Origin: Corallococcus silvisoli
GTDB taxonomy: Bacteria; Myxococcota; Myxococcia; Myxococcales; Myxococcaceae
DNA: 64,000 nt
Reading direction: 5' to 3'
Assembly: GCF_009909145.1 (NCBI RefSeq)
Contig: NZ_JAAAPJ010000018.1
Coordinates: forward strand, 62,001 to 126,000
Position 1 is the stretch's first letter. Every line of letters begins with the position of its first letter. The notes under the pieces are model-generated. The model saw only the letters and a program-made list of their open reading frames with translations, made no database searches and was not told where the DNA came from. Below are positions 9,562-19,387 of the stretch, piece after piece. The position numbers and the translations under genes are program-made.

Positions 9562-10653
9562 ATGATTGACAAATTGGAAGAGGTCGAGCGCCGCTTCGAG
9601 CGGCTCACGGCCGACCTGTCGAACCCCGATATCCTCGCTGATACGGCGAAGCTCCAGAAGGTGTCCAAGGAGCGCGCCGGGCTGGAGCGGCTCGTCGAGA
9701 CCTTCCGGAGCTACCGCAAGGTGCTGGCGGACCTGGGCGAGGTGGAGGCGTGGCTGTCCAGCGCCGACCCCGACGAGAAGGCCTACGCGAAGGAGGCCCT
9801 GCCCGGCCTGAAGGCGCAGCGCGAGGAGCTGGAGGCGTCGCTCAAGATCCTGCTGCTGCCCAAGGACCCCAATGACGACAAGAACGTCATCCTGGAGATC
9901 CGCGCGGGCGCGGGCGGCGACGAGGCCGCGCTCTTCGCGGAGGAAGTGATGCAGATGTACCTGCGCTACGCGGACCGCCGGGGCTGGAAGGCGGACATCG
10001 TGGACATGAGCGCGGGCAACGCCGGCGGCGTGAAGGACGCCACGGTGACGCTGTCCGGCGACGCGGTGTTCAGCAACCTGAAGTACGAGTCCGGGGTGCA
10101 CCGCGTGCAGCGCGTGCCGGCCACGGAGACGCAGGGACGCATCCACACCTCCACCATCACCGTGTCGGTGATGCCGGAGGCGGAGGACGTGGACGTGCAG
10201 GTGAACCCGGCGGACATCGAGATGCAGGTGATGCGCTCCACGGGCTCCGGCGGCCAGAGCGTCAACACCACGGACTCCGCGGTGCGCCTCATCCACAAGC
10301 CGTCCGGCATCGTGGTGAAGTGCCAGCAGGAGAAGAGCCAGGGGAAGAACCGCGCCATGGCCATGCGCATGCTGCGCGCGAAGCTCTACGAAATCGAGCA
10401 GGAGCGCATCCGCAACGAGCGCGACTCCATGCGCCGCGGCCAGGTGGGCACGGGCGACCGCAGCGAGAAGATCCGCACGTACAACTTCCCGCAGGACCGG
10501 CTCACCGACCACCGCATCGGCCTCACCGTGCACAACCTGCCGGCCATCATGGTGGGCAACGTGGACGAGGTCATCACCGCCTGCCGCACCCACTACCAGG
10601 CCGAAGCCCTCAAGGCGCAGACGGGCGGCGGGCGGCCCCCCAGCGAAGCATGA
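9562..10653 (+). CDS. prfA: peptide chain release factor 1
   Basis: Release factor RF1, 363 residues, which recognises UAA and UAG in the ribosomal A site and triggers peptide release. It carries the GGQ catalytic motif (GSGGQSVN) and the RF1-type tripeptide P-A-T (RVPATETQGR), which distinguishes it from RF2. The start MIDKLEEVERRFE at 9562 matches family length. Its stop overlaps the prmC start (ATGA at 10650-10653), so translation of the two is coupled; PrmC methylates the Gln of this GGQ motif. murA follows in the same operon. Confidence 0.97.
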   Translation: MIDKLEEVERRFERLTADLSNPDILADTAKLQKVSKERAGLERLVETFRSYRKVLADLGEVEAWLSSADPDEKAYAKEALPGLKAQREELEASLKILLLPKDPNDDKNVILEIRAGAGGDEAALFAEEVMQMYLRYADRRGWKADIVDMSAGNAGGVKDATVTLSGDAVFSNLKYESGVHRVQRVPATETQGRIHTSTITVSVMPEAEDVDVQVNPADIEMQVMRSTGSGGQSVNTTDSAVRLIHKPSGIVVKCQQEKSQGKNRAMAMRMLRAKLYEIEQERIRNERDSMRRGQVGTGDRSEKIRTYNFPQDRLTDHRIGLTVHNLPAIMVGNVDEVITACRTHYQAEALKAQTGGGRPPSEA

Positions 10654-11513
10654 GCGACGTCTGGACGATCCGCCGGGTCCTCACCTGGACGACGCAGCAC
10701 TTCGAGAAGCGCCAGGTGGACGCCCCCCGTCTCACGACGGAGATCCTGCTGGCGCACGTGCTCAAGACGGGCCGGGTGCGCCTCTACGTGGACCTGGACC
10801 GCCCCCTGACGAAGGACGAGCTGGGGGCCTTCCGCGCGCTCATCGAGCGCAGGCTCGCGGGCGAGCCCACCAACTACCTGACGGGCGCGAAGGAGTTCTA
10901 CAACCGCCCCTTCAAGGTGGACGCGCGCGTGCTCATCCCCCGGCCGGAGACGGAGCTGCTGGTGGAGGCCGTGCTGCACGCGGTGCCCAAGGACGCGCCG
11001 TCGCGCGTGCTGGACGTGTGCACGGGCTCCGGCTGCATCGCCATCAGCGTGGCGGCGGAGCGGCCCCAGGCCACGGTGCTCGCCACCGACCTGTCGAAGG
11101 ACGCGTGCGCGCTGGCGCGTGAGAACGCCCAGGCCCTGGGCGTGGGCGAGCGCGTCCGCGTGCTGGAGGGCGACCTGTTCGCGCCCCTGCCCCCGGACGC
11201 GACGTTCCGGGTGGTGGTGTCCAACCCGCCGTACATCGACTCCGGGGACATCGCCGGGCTGTCGGCGGAGGTGCGGCGCGAGCCCCGGCTGGCGCTGGAT
11301 GGCGGACCGGATGGCCTGGCCGCGCTCCGGCGGGTGATTCAGGGCGCCCGGCGGGTGCTGGAACCTGGCGGGCTGCTTGCATTGGAGATGGGGGAGACCC
11401 AGGGCAGCGCCGTCCTGGAGCTCCTGCGGGCCGCGGGGTACGCGGACGCGAGAGTGGAGAAGGACCTGGAGCGGCGCGAACGCATGGCGTTCGGGACACA
11501 GCCCGCGGCCTGA
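10650..11513 (+). CDS. prmC: protein-(glutamine-N5) methyltransferase, release factor-specific
   Basis: PrmC (HemK), 287 residues, the S-adenosylmethionine-dependent enzyme that methylates the Gln of the GGQ loop in release factors. An N-terminal helical domain (about 1-80) is followed by a Rossmann methyltransferase domain with the SAM-binding stretch VLDVCTGSGCIAIS and the catalytic NPPY motif (VVVSNPPYIDSGD). The ATG overlaps the prfA stop by four bases, giving start and pairing of function. murA begins 51 bases downstream. Confidence 0.95.
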   Translation: MSDVWTIRRVLTWTTQHFEKRQVDAPRLTTEILLAHVLKTGRVRLYVDLDRPLTKDELGAFRALIERRLAGEPTNYLTGAKEFYNRPFKVDARVLIPRPETELLVEAVLHAVPKDAPSRVLDVCTGSGCIAISVAAERPQATVLATDLSKDACALARENAQALGVGERVRVLEGDLFAPLPPDATFRVVVSNPPYIDSGDIAGLSAEVRREPRLALDGGPDGLAALRRVIQGARRVLEPGGLLALEMGETQGSAVLELLRAAGYADARVEKDLERRERMAFGTQPAA

Positions 11514-11564
11514 GGGCCACGGCCGTGAGGCCCGGAAGCAGCACGGAAGAAGGCACGCAAAGAC

Positions 11565-12836
<1,272 letters not shown>

Positions 12837-12886
12837 GCCCTGGGGGCTGCCTGACGGCACGTTGACAACAGAAGCTGCGGCCCGGG

Positions 12887-12916
12887 TTGCATCCCAATTT
12901 TTGGGCGACCTATCAT
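12887..12916 (+). promoter_or_regulatory. predicted sigma-70-type promoter of the zinc-ribbon gene
   Basis: TTGCAT (12887-12892), 18-base spacer, TATCAT (12911-12916), 56 bases before the ATG at 12972. The spacer is unusually AT-rich for this genome. A perfect TTGACA at 12862-12867 lies upstream but has no -10 at a usable distance. Confidence 0.5.
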
Positions 12917-12971
12917 TCTCCATTCACCGGGGAGCACCATTGCTCCCCCCTTCAGGAGAACGAGCCGCCCC

Positions 12972-13364
12972 ATGAATTGCCCCGGTTGCAACGCCGAAAT
13001 GACTGATCTCGAAGGAGATCACGAGACGTTGCGGGAATGTAAAGAGTGCGGCGGGTTGTGGATCGATGTCGCGGATCTGAATCGGATCCTCCTTCACAAC
13101 AACCTTCCGGGGCTGGAGGGCCAGGGCGGGAAGATGGACGCCGAGGCCCTGACCGGTCAGTGCCCCGACTGCCAGGTCGACCTGGTGCGCTACGTCGGCG
13201 GCGACCGGCAGCACCCCTTGCAGTTCGACACCTGCGAGTCGTGCGGCGGCATCTTCCTGGAGTCCGAGTTCGCGGACGCGGCGGACACCGAGGCGGCGGA
13301 GAAGAAGATCATCGAATTCTTCCGCGCCTTCAGCGCCAAGCTGAAAGCCAAGGCCGCCATCTAG
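12972..13364 (+). CDS. double zinc-ribbon (TFIIB-type) protein
   Basis: A 130-residue cytoplasmic protein with two zf-TFIIB-like ribbons. Ligand Cys are at 3 and 6 with 23 and 26, and at 64 and 67 with 88 and 91; each second pair is followed by Gly-Gly and a hydrophobic-acidic stretch (GGLWID, GGIFLE), the family hallmark. The C-terminal 35 residues form a charged helix. A CAGGAGAACG ribosome site precedes the ATG. Its own promoter is predicted at 12887-12916. The role is unknown: these proteins are presumed to bind nucleic acid or protein. Confidence 0.88.
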   Translation: MNCPGCNAEMTDLEGDHETLRECKECGGLWIDVADLNRILLHNNLPGLEGQGGKMDAEALTGQCPDCQVDLVRYVGGDRQHPLQFDTCESCGGIFLESEFADAADTEAAEKKIIEFFRAFSAKLKAKAAI

Positions 13365-13398
13365 GCGTCGGCCGGGCCCCTCAAGCGCCCGGACGCCC

Positions 13399-14244
13399 TC
13401 ACGGCTGGCCGCGGAAGGTGCTCCCCCACTCCTCGGGGAGCGTCCCGTCCAGCGACAGCGCGGCGGCCGCCTTCGGCCCCTCGCCGGCGGGCGTCCGCTC
13501 GAAGCGGGCCGCCACCTTGCCCTTCTTGGGGATGTCCAGCGTCACGCGGTTGCCCGTCACGGTGTAGGTGCCGGTGACGACCGTGGTGGGCTCGGGCGTC
13601 TCCAAGGGCTCCAGCGAGAAGCGCCAGGTGCCATCCACGAAGAAGGACAGGAAGCGCTCCGGGGCGCCCTCGTGGCCGCCGAACCAGGTGCCCACGAGCG
13701 GGGCCACGCGCGCGTCGTACTTGAAGCGGGTGGCGAGCGCGGGGCCGTTGAGCGGCTTGCCGCCCGAGTAGAGGATGAGGTCGGTGATGCACACCGGGGC
13801 GTCGTCCTTCGCGCCTGGGAAGCGGTCCGCCACCTCCAGGGTGAAGCGCGCGCCGAACAGCGGTTGGGACAGGGGCACGGCCTGCAGGCCGCGCTTGTCC
13901 TGCACGGTGACGCTGCGGGAGGCGTCCACGCTGGTGAGCGTGAACTTGCGCACCCGGCCGTTGGCCTTGAAGGCGTCGCGGGACGTGCCGTCGCCCGTGT
14001 AGACGCGCACCTCGTCCAGGGTGACGGGCTCCTTGAAGCCGATGAAGACGTGCGCGGGCTTCGCCCCTTCCACGCACCACGCGGTGGTGTCCCGGCCGTC
14101 CAGCAGGTTCAGGGGCACGTAGTGCTCCGGGTGCGCTTCCTGGTCCACCCAGGTCTCCGCCTGGGCGTAGCCGGGCGCGGCCGGCGCGGCGGCGAGGACG
14201 GACGGGGACACGAGGAGCAGGGAGGCCAGGGACAGGCGTCGCAT
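13399..14244 (-). CDS. secreted protein with NADase-type glycan-binding (discoidin-like) domain
   Basis: A 281-residue exported protein. The signal peptide (MRRLSLASLLLVSPSVLAAAPA) is followed by a discoidin-like region: the motif LNLLDGRDTTAWCVEG and GFKEPVTLDEVRVYTGDG mark the NADase-type glycan-binding domain (about residues 25-150). The C-terminal half (FVDGTWRFSLEPL, TVTGNRVTLD) resembles a small lipocalin-like beta barrel of the kind used to report on solute binding. It converges with the zinc-ribbon gene (34 bases apart) and diverges from the lipoprotein at 14431. Function unknown. Confidence 0.8.
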   Translation of the reverse strand: MRRLSLASLLLVSPSVLAAAPAAPGYAQAETWVDQEAHPEHYVPLNLLDGRDTTAWCVEGAKPAHVFIGFKEPVTLDEVRVYTGDGTSRDAFKANGRVRKFTLTSVDASRSVTVQDKRGLQAVPLSQPLFGARFTLEVADRFPGAKDDAPVCITDLILYSGGKPLNGPALATRFKYDARVAPLVGTWFGGHEGAPERFLSFFVDGTWRFSLEPLETPEPTTVVTGTYTVTGNRVTLDIPKKGKVAARFERTPAGEGPKAAAALSLDGTLPEEWGSTFRGQP

Positions 14245-14430
14245 GGGTGCATCTTGGATCGTCCCCGGCCCGGGGCTCCAGTCCGGGTGCGCACCTTCCG
14301 CCGCCACCGGACCCGGGGCCCGGCCATGTCGGAGAGGGCTCCGGATGAAAGAGGCCCGGCGCGGGTTGGGGTGCTTGACACCCGGACACGCCCAGGCCGA
14401 CAAGGCGGACCGACCGAGGAGGAAGACGTG

Positions 14431-16362
14431 ATGCGACGTTGGGGCTGGGTCTGTGTGCTGGGGCTGGGGATGGCCGCATGCAAGAAGGACGTGCCGCCGG
14501 AGCCGCCGGACGCGGGCGCGGTGGAGACGGGCCCCACCGCCCTCACGGAGCAGGAGCCCAACGAGCGGCCCGACCAGGCGCTGGCCCTCACGCGCGACAG
14601 CGTGGTGACGGCGGGGCTGGCGGCGGAGCCCAACAAGCTGGACGAGGACTGGTACCGGCTGGCCCCTGGCACCCCGCGCATCGCGGACGTGACGGTGTCC
14701 GGCCTGCCGGGCGGGGACATCAAGCTGGACGTCTACGACCAGGACCGCAACCGGCTGGTGGGCGTCAACAGCGAGGGCGAGGGCAAGGGCGAGCGCCTCC
14801 CCAACCTCTATGTGGAGAAGGAGCGCTGGGTGGTGGTGTCGCCCGCGCGCAAGGGCATGGGCGGCGCCTACACGTTGGAGGTGAAGTACCGCCAGCCCAA
14901 CGATGGCGAGGAGCGGGAGCCCAATGACCGCGCCGTGGACGCCGCGGCCCTGCCGCTGGGGCAGACGGTGACGGCGTACCTGGGGCACTCGGGGGACGAG
15001 GACTGGTACCGGGTGGAGCTGCCCGGCCCGGGCGAGCCCCCCGCCCAGGACAGCGGGGCGCAGGCCCCGGGCACGACGCCCGCGGCCCCGGGGGCGCCGA
15101 CGCCGGCTCCCACGGGCGCGGCCATCCCGCCCCCGTCCGTGCCGGACGAGACGCCGGTCATCGATGACAGCACGGCCCCCTCCCCTGCCCCGGAGGGCAC
15201 CTTCGCGGGTGGGGAGCCGCCGGCGGCGAAGCCGGAGCACGCGGGAGAGCTCGCCGGTGAGCTGGCCGCCGCGGCGGTGGATGCGGGCGTACCGCCCGAG
15301 CCCGAGGTCCCCTCGGTGGCGCTGAAGATCGAGCTGTCCGCCGTGGAGGGCGTGCGGCCGGAGATCTCCGTCCTGTCCGCCGCGGAGGCGCCGCTGTTCA
15401 CCCTTCAGGGCAAGGAGGGCGAGCCGCTCGCGCTGCGCAACATCGGCGTGAGGGCCACGGACCGGGTCGTCTACGTGGTGGTGAAGGGCGGCTGGGTGGG
15501 GACGGGCAAGGCGCAGCGGCGCACGTACAACGCGCAGGTGCCGTACACGCTGACCGTGTCGCAGGAGGAGGCGGGGGCGCACGCGGAGCTGGAGCCCAAC
15601 GACGAGCTGTTGAAGGCCACGCCGCTGACGGGCGCGGGCTACCGCGAGGGCTTCCTGTCGCCCAAGTCGGACGTGGACAACTACGTGCTGACGACGCGCG
15701 AGCCGGTGCTGGCGAAGGTGGAGCTGTCGGGCGTGGACCGCCTGGACCTGACGTTGTCCATGGTGGAGCCGCCGCAGGGGGACGGGCAGAAGGAGACGGT
15801 GCTGCTGAAGGCGAACGACGGCGCCATCAAGGAGCCGGAGCGGCTCAACAACGTCGCCTGCAACGGCACCTGCTACTTCCGGGTGGAGGGGTCGTTCCGC
15901 AAGGTGAACGGCAAGTTCGTGAAGGACTTCGAGAACGCGGACCAGCCCTACCGCATCACCGTCACCACGGTTCCGGACAACGGGAGCGAGGAGCGCGAGC
16001 CCAACAACACGCCGGACCGCGCGCAGGACCTGACGCTGGGCAAGGCGGTGCGCGGCACGGTGTATCCGGCGAAGGACGTGGACTACTTCCGGGTGGACCT
16101 GTCCGACCGGCCGGTGCGCACGGCCATCACCGCGACGCTGCTGGGCATCCTCAAGGTGGACGTGGGGCTGTACCTGCACCGCGTGCAGCCGGACGGGAAG
16201 CTGACGCTGGTGCAGACGTCCGACCGCGCCAAGGGCGACCAGCCGGAGACCATCCGCTACAGCGCGGAGCCCGGCGTCTACGTCTTCGAGGTGCGCGACT
16301 CGCGCAACCGCGAGGCCAACTTCCAGGACTCGTACCAGCTCACCGTCGAGGAGGGGGAGTAG
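14431..16362 (+). CDS. lipoprotein with four pre-peptidase-like beta domains
   Basis: A 643-residue lipoprotein with lipobox GLGMAAC. Four related units each begin with an E-P-N motif: EQEPNERPDQA (near 33), EREPNDRAVDAA (near 160), ELEPNDELLKA (near 387) and EREPNNTPDRAQ (near 527), each followed by DEDWYR or DVDYFR-type strands, the signature of bacterial pre-peptidase C-terminal (PPC) beta sandwiches. A Pro/Ala-rich disordered linker of about 85 residues splits the second unit. A GAGGAGGAAG ribosome site precedes ATG 14431. No protease domain is present, so it is a stand-alone envelope binding protein. The promoter region is shared with the gene at 13399. Confidence 0.8.
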   Translation: MRRWGWVCVLGLGMAACKKDVPPEPPDAGAVETGPTALTEQEPNERPDQALALTRDSVVTAGLAAEPNKLDEDWYRLAPGTPRIADVTVSGLPGGDIKLDVYDQDRNRLVGVNSEGEGKGERLPNLYVEKERWVVVSPARKGMGGAYTLEVKYRQPNDGEEREPNDRAVDAAALPLGQTVTAYLGHSGDEDWYRVELPGPGEPPAQDSGAQAPGTTPAAPGAPTPAPTGAAIPPPSVPDETPVIDDSTAPSPAPEGTFAGGEPPAAKPEHAGELAGELAAAAVDAGVPPEPEVPSVALKIELSAVEGVRPEISVLSAAEAPLFTLQGKEGEPLALRNIGVRATDRVVYVVVKGGWVGTGKAQRRTYNAQVPYTLTVSQEEAGAHAELEPNDELLKATPLTGAGYREGFLSPKSDVDNYVLTTREPVLAKVELSGVDRLDLTLSMVEPPQGDGQKETVLLKANDGAIKEPERLNNVACNGTCYFRVEGSFRKVNGKFVKDFENADQPYRITVTTVPDNGSEEREPNNTPDRAQDLTLGKAVRGTVYPAKDVDYFRVDLSDRPVRTAITATLLGILKVDVGLYLHRVQPDGKLTLVQTSDRAKGDQPETIRYSAEPGVYVFEVRDSRNREANFQDSYQLTVEEGE

Positions 16363-16452
16363 CGCCCGCGGGGCGGCGAAGCCTGGGTCGCCCCGCGCCC
16401 TGCCTCGGATTCGACGCGATGGCAGGGTGGAGGACACCGCCACTTCTTCCGG

Positions 16453-16481
16453 TTGACAAGGCCAGGCCTCGCCCCTACTTT
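16453..16481 (+). promoter_or_regulatory. predicted promoter of the tRNA gene
   Basis: TTGACA (16453-16458), 17-base spacer, TACTTT (16476-16481), 23 bases before the first tRNA base. The -35 is perfect consensus, the spacing is optimal, and a GC-rich discriminator follows, as usual for stable RNA promoters. Confidence 0.75.
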
Positions 16482-16504
16482 GGGCCCTGCTTCGCGCGTC
16501 GCCT

Positions 16505-16577
16505 GCGGTGGTAGCTCAGTTGGTAGAGCACGAGCTTCCCAAGCTCGGGGTCGAGGGTTCGAATCCCTTCCGCCGCT
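16505..16577 (+). tRNA. tRNA-Gly (anticodon CCC)
   Basis: A 73-base cloverleaf: acceptor stem GCGGTGG pairs with CCGCCGC (one T-G), D arm GCTC/GAGC, anticodon stem CGAGC/GCTCG with loop TTCCCAA (anticodon CCC, reading GGG), 5-base variable loop, and T arm GAGGG-TTCGAAT-CCCTT. The discriminator base is T. The 3' CCA is not encoded and must be added. It has its own promoter and terminator, so it is a monocistronic tRNA gene. Confidence 0.95.
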
Positions 16578-16585
16578 CACTCATC

Positions 16586-16626
16586 AAGGCCGGTAGTTCT
16601 TGAGGAAACTCAGGGCTACCGGCCTT
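16586..16626 (+). terminator. terminator of the tRNA-Gly gene
   Basis: Perfect 11-bp inverted repeat AAGGCCGGTAG (16586-16596) and CTACCGGCCTT (16616-16626) with a 19-base loop, followed by CGTGTTT. It begins 9 bases after the tRNA. Confidence 0.75.
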
Positions 16627-16728
16627 CGTGTTTCCGGGCCCCGCGAATGCTCCAAATCCAGGCGCCGTGAGCGGGAATGGTATGTGGCCCGCGCCAGCGT
16701 GTTCGATGGCTGGCGCGAGAGGTGCGGC

Positions 16729-17076
16729 ATGGGCAAGACAGCGCAGAGCAACGAATCCCCATTCGGGCTCCAGAAGCTCCTCCCGCGGATGATGACCGAA
16801 CCCGGAGCTCCCGCTCGTGCCATCACGGCGGCTCGGGAGCTCCTTGAACTGGATGAGCGGCTCGATCACTGGTTCCTGACCGTGGCCAAGCCGACACTGG
16901 GTCCCGAGAGGCTCCTCGCGGTGCTGGAGGAGTCCGAGCAGGTGGAAGACGCGATCCAACGGGCCTGGGATGCCCGGCAGGTGGCGGGCTGGGAGCCCGT
17001 CTGTCTTTCTCTGGAGTCCGGGCTGGAGAAATTCAGCGCGACCCTGAAGTCCGCCCCCAATCCAGGCCCCGTTTGA
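16729..17076 (+). CDS. hypothetical protein, 115 residues
   Basis: I do not recognise this gene. The protein is small, soluble and helical, with no signal peptide or Cys cluster (a single Cys). The ATG at 16729 follows a GAGAGG ribosome site; the open frame extends further upstream to 16600 but runs into the tRNA terminator. A perfect 8-bp hairpin (16691-16716) ends just before the ribosome site and could affect translation. Its place straight after a tRNA raises the chance of horizontal acquisition, but no integrase or repeated tRNA end is visible. Confidence 0.6.
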   Translation: MGKTAQSNESPFGLQKLLPRMMTEPGAPARAITAARELLELDERLDHWFLTVAKPTLGPERLLAVLEESEQVEDAIQRAWDARQVAGWEPVCLSLESGLEKFSATLKSAPNPGPV

Positions 17077-17110
17077 CGCGGGCCCCCAGCGTCTGCCGTG
17101 GGGGCCGCGC

Positions 17111-18394
17111 TCAGGGCAGCAGCGTCTTCGCGAGCCGGTGCAGTGAGCCCTGGCACGGGATGACCGTGTCAGAGGGGATGGGGACCACCTTCACCGCGCC
17201 TGGACCGAAGTCGCGATCCAGCGCCCACTGATAGGTGGCGAGCGCCTCCTGCTCCTGTCCCTGGAGGCGGTGCGCCTGGGAGGCCGGAGCCCAACGGTAG
17301 ACGGGCACCGCCATCACATCCCCCAGACGGATGGAGTTGAGATACGTGGCCCAGACGCGGGTGTTGGTGCCGTCGCACTCCCGGACGCGCCCGGGTTCTC
17401 CCAGGCAGGAGTCGCCGACGTCCTGGCAGTAGGGCGTAGGCATGGGGATGCGTACGACGTCGTAGCCCAGGTCCGCCAGCCGCCGCGCGTTGCGGTCCAG
17501 GATGGCCGCGTTGACGGCGTCGTCGCGGACGTCGTAGCGGCCGACGAGCACCGTCCTGGCGGACAGCACCGCCATCCACATATCGATGTGGTCGATGACG
17601 CCTCCCGCCAGCGACTCCAAGGTGACGACGTCGCAGCCGTGCGCGCGGCCGAGGACTTCATTCGTCTCCTCCTCCGAGTAGCACCATTGCGCGAAGCAGT
17701 TGCTCGCATTGGTGTCACGCCGGGCGCGGAAGCACCGGCCCGCGCCGTCCGTCAGCAGGTTGCTGCCCGACAGCACCACGGCGGGCCGGTCCACGGGGAT
17801 GCTCCTGTACCAACCCAGGTCGCCTGGGATTCGGTCTGCATGCTCGTAGAGCACGAAGCTGAAGCACTGGAAGGCCTGCATGGGACGAAGGACGTTGTCC
17901 ACGTAGCGCTGCTTCCCATCCGGGCCCACCACGACATCCGGCCCGAAGTCGCGGATCCACGCAGTGTCCACCTTGAAGGGGATCAAGTCGACCGCCCAAA
18001 CCTGCGCCGGGCTCGCGCCCGCTTGTGAAAGGCATTGGCGAATCCCCGCGTGGAGCGACTCCGCCGCGACCACATGCACCGGGATGCGCCCCAGCGCGGC
18101 GAAGATGAGCGCGAGCTGTTCCGGACGGTCGCATCCCGGCCCCTCCCAGCTCAGGAGCAGTGAGCCGGGGAGTTCGTGCTCGGCCGGGAAGCGCAGGCCT
18201 GCGGGAGATGGAGTGAAGCCATAGCGCTCCGGGTAGCACTCCCACTGGTATGGGGCGGCGACTCCGTCCAGGGCCTCCCCTTGGCCGTGCGACGCCGGGT
18301 CCCCCGCGGGCAGGGGCGCCTCCTCCACGACCTGTTCGCAGCCAAGGCTCAACCCCAGCCAGGCACAGAGCATCCAGACGTTCCGCTTCGTCAT
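17111..18394 (-). CDS. deiminase-fold lipoprotein lacking the expected catalytic Cys
   Basis: A 427-residue lipoprotein (lipobox LSLGC, Cys19) with the agmatine deiminase/Porphyromonas-type peptidylarginine deiminase fold. Recognisable guanidine-binding motifs are WIRDFGP (146-152), H269-x-D271 in GGVIDHIDMW, and Asn353 in YLNS. In the family the C-terminal motif is G-x-x-H-C, with the Cys as nucleophile; here it reads GSLHR, with Arg420 (codon 17137-17135, CGG) where the Cys should be. Cys414 lies five residues before that His. It may be inactive or use another residue. ATG 18394 was chosen for its signal peptide and GGGTGG ribosome site. It lies downstream of plsC on the same strand. Confidence 0.78.
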   Translation of the reverse strand: MTKRNVWMLCAWLGLSLGCEQVVEEAPLPAGDPASHGQGEALDGVAAPYQWECYPERYGFTPSPAGLRFPAEHELPGSLLLSWEGPGCDRPEQLALIFAALGRIPVHVVAAESLHAGIRQCLSQAGASPAQVWAVDLIPFKVDTAWIRDFGPDVVVGPDGKQRYVDNVLRPMQAFQCFSFVLYEHADRIPGDLGWYRSIPVDRPAVVLSGSNLLTDGAGRCFRARRDTNASNCFAQWCYSEEETNEVLGRAHGCDVVTLESLAGGVIDHIDMWMAVLSARTVLVGRYDVRDDAVNAAILDRNARRLADLGYDVVRIPMPTPYCQDVGDSCLGEPGRVRECDGTNTRVWATYLNSIRLGDVMAVPVYRWAPASQAHRLQGQEQEALATYQWALDRDFGPGAVKVVPIPSDTVIPCQGSLHRLAKTLLP

Positions 18395-18506
18395 GTCCAC
18401 CCTCGAGTCATGAAGAGGCCATGCCCAGACCCCATCATGGGGCCGGCACTCCCCTCCACAGGGGGTTCGCCGTGACACGTCGGCCCGGGTCCAATGAGCA
18501 GTCAAT

Positions 18507-18525
18507 TGATTGCCGGAAGCAATCA
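18507..18525. repeat. inverted repeat TGATTGC-N5-GCAATCA upstream of the deiminase-like gene
   Basis: A perfect 7-bp inverted repeat with a 5-base spacer in the AT-richer part of the 249-base gap between plsC and the deiminase-like lipoprotein, 113 bases before the latter's start. It could be a regulator site or a hairpin ending the plsC transcript. No regulator gene is adjacent. Confidence 0.4.
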
Positions 18526-18643
18526 CTCATCCACGAGGAAGCCGCCTGGACTGCCAGCGCGGACCGCTGGCCTTTGACATGCAACGAACGCCAGTCATGG
18601 ACAATGCCTGACGCGCCGTGGGCTTTTCACCGGCGCGTGAGGC

Positions 18644-19387
18644 TCAACGTTCGGCTTCCATGCGCGCCTTCTCGCGGACGATGACGTCGCGCACGTGGTC
18701 GCGCAGGGCGTGGACGTCCCCAGCGAAGCCCGCCGGGTCGATGGGCTCCAGCACGCGCACGCGGGCGTGGACCGCCTGCTGAAGGATGAGCCCGTGCTTG
18801 GGCATGGTCCGCGCGGTTCCGGTGAGGACCACGGGGATGATGGGGCAGCGCTGCTGGATGGACAGCGTGAAGGCGCCGTCCTTGAAGGCCTTCACCTCTC
18901 CGTCCTGGGAGCGGGTGCCTTCGGGAAACATCAGGATGGGGACGCCGCGCGACAGCCAGTACTCACACCCGGCCATCATCTGGATGATGCTCGCGCGGTC
19001 CCCGCGGATGAGCGGCACATAGCGGTTGAGGCGCATGTTCCAGCCGATGAGCGGCAGCTTGAAGTTCTCCGCCTTGGAGACCCACTTGAAGGGCCGGTAG
19101 AGGCCGAAGAGGACCAGGATGTCCCCCAGCGACTCGTGGTTGGAGACCAGCACCGCCGCGCCCTTCCAGGGCAGGCGTTCGCGGCCCTCCACCCGCAGGT
19201 GCCACATCGGGTTCACGTAGAAGTACAGCTGTGCCCAGAAGCACGAGTACAGGTGAAGCACGCGCCCATTCGCGTCAAACGGGCGGGTGAGCGCCCACAG
19301 CAGGAGCGCTCCAAGGAACAACACCCCGCTGGACAGCGCGAGGAAGGTCCAGAACGCAATCGAGATGAGGATTCGGATAGCCCCCAC
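18644..19387 (-). CDS. plsC: 1-acyl-sn-glycerol-3-phosphate acyltransferase (PlsC family)
   Basis: A 247-residue membrane acyltransferase of phospholipid synthesis, which adds an acyl chain to lysophosphatidic acid. An N-terminal hydrophobic span (about residues 6-35) anchors it. The catalytic block NHESLGD gives the H-x4-D motif, and FPEGTRSQDGE is the substrate-binding motif III; VPLIRGDR and IPVVLTGT are further family blocks. The start is uncertain: a GTG at 19387 gives the family-like N terminus, and another GTG lies a few codons upstream. It diverges from the hypothetical gene at 19676. Confidence 0.88.
   Translation of the reverse strand: MGAIRILISIAFWTFLALSSGVLFLGALLLWALTRPFDANGRVLHLYSCFWAQLYFYVNPMWHLRVEGRERLPWKGAAVLVSNHESLGDILVLFGLYRPFKWVSKAENFKLPLIGWNMRLNRYVPLIRGDRASIIQMMAGCEYWLSRGVPILMFPEGTRSQDGEVKAFKDGAFTLSIQQRCPIIPVVLTGTARTMPKHGLILQQAVHARVRVLEPIDPAGFAGDVHALRDHVRDVIVREKARMEAER

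Noticed and set aside
12862..12867. TTGACA as -35 element for the zinc-ribbon gene
   Set aside because: No acceptable -10 at 16-18 bases; the pair TTGCAT/TATCAT further downstream is better spaced.
16278..16580. Open frame over the tRNA complement with GRDSNPRPR-type sequence
   Set aside because: This is the well-known false protein made by translating tRNA genes backwards. A second such frame (16516-16959) was rejected too.
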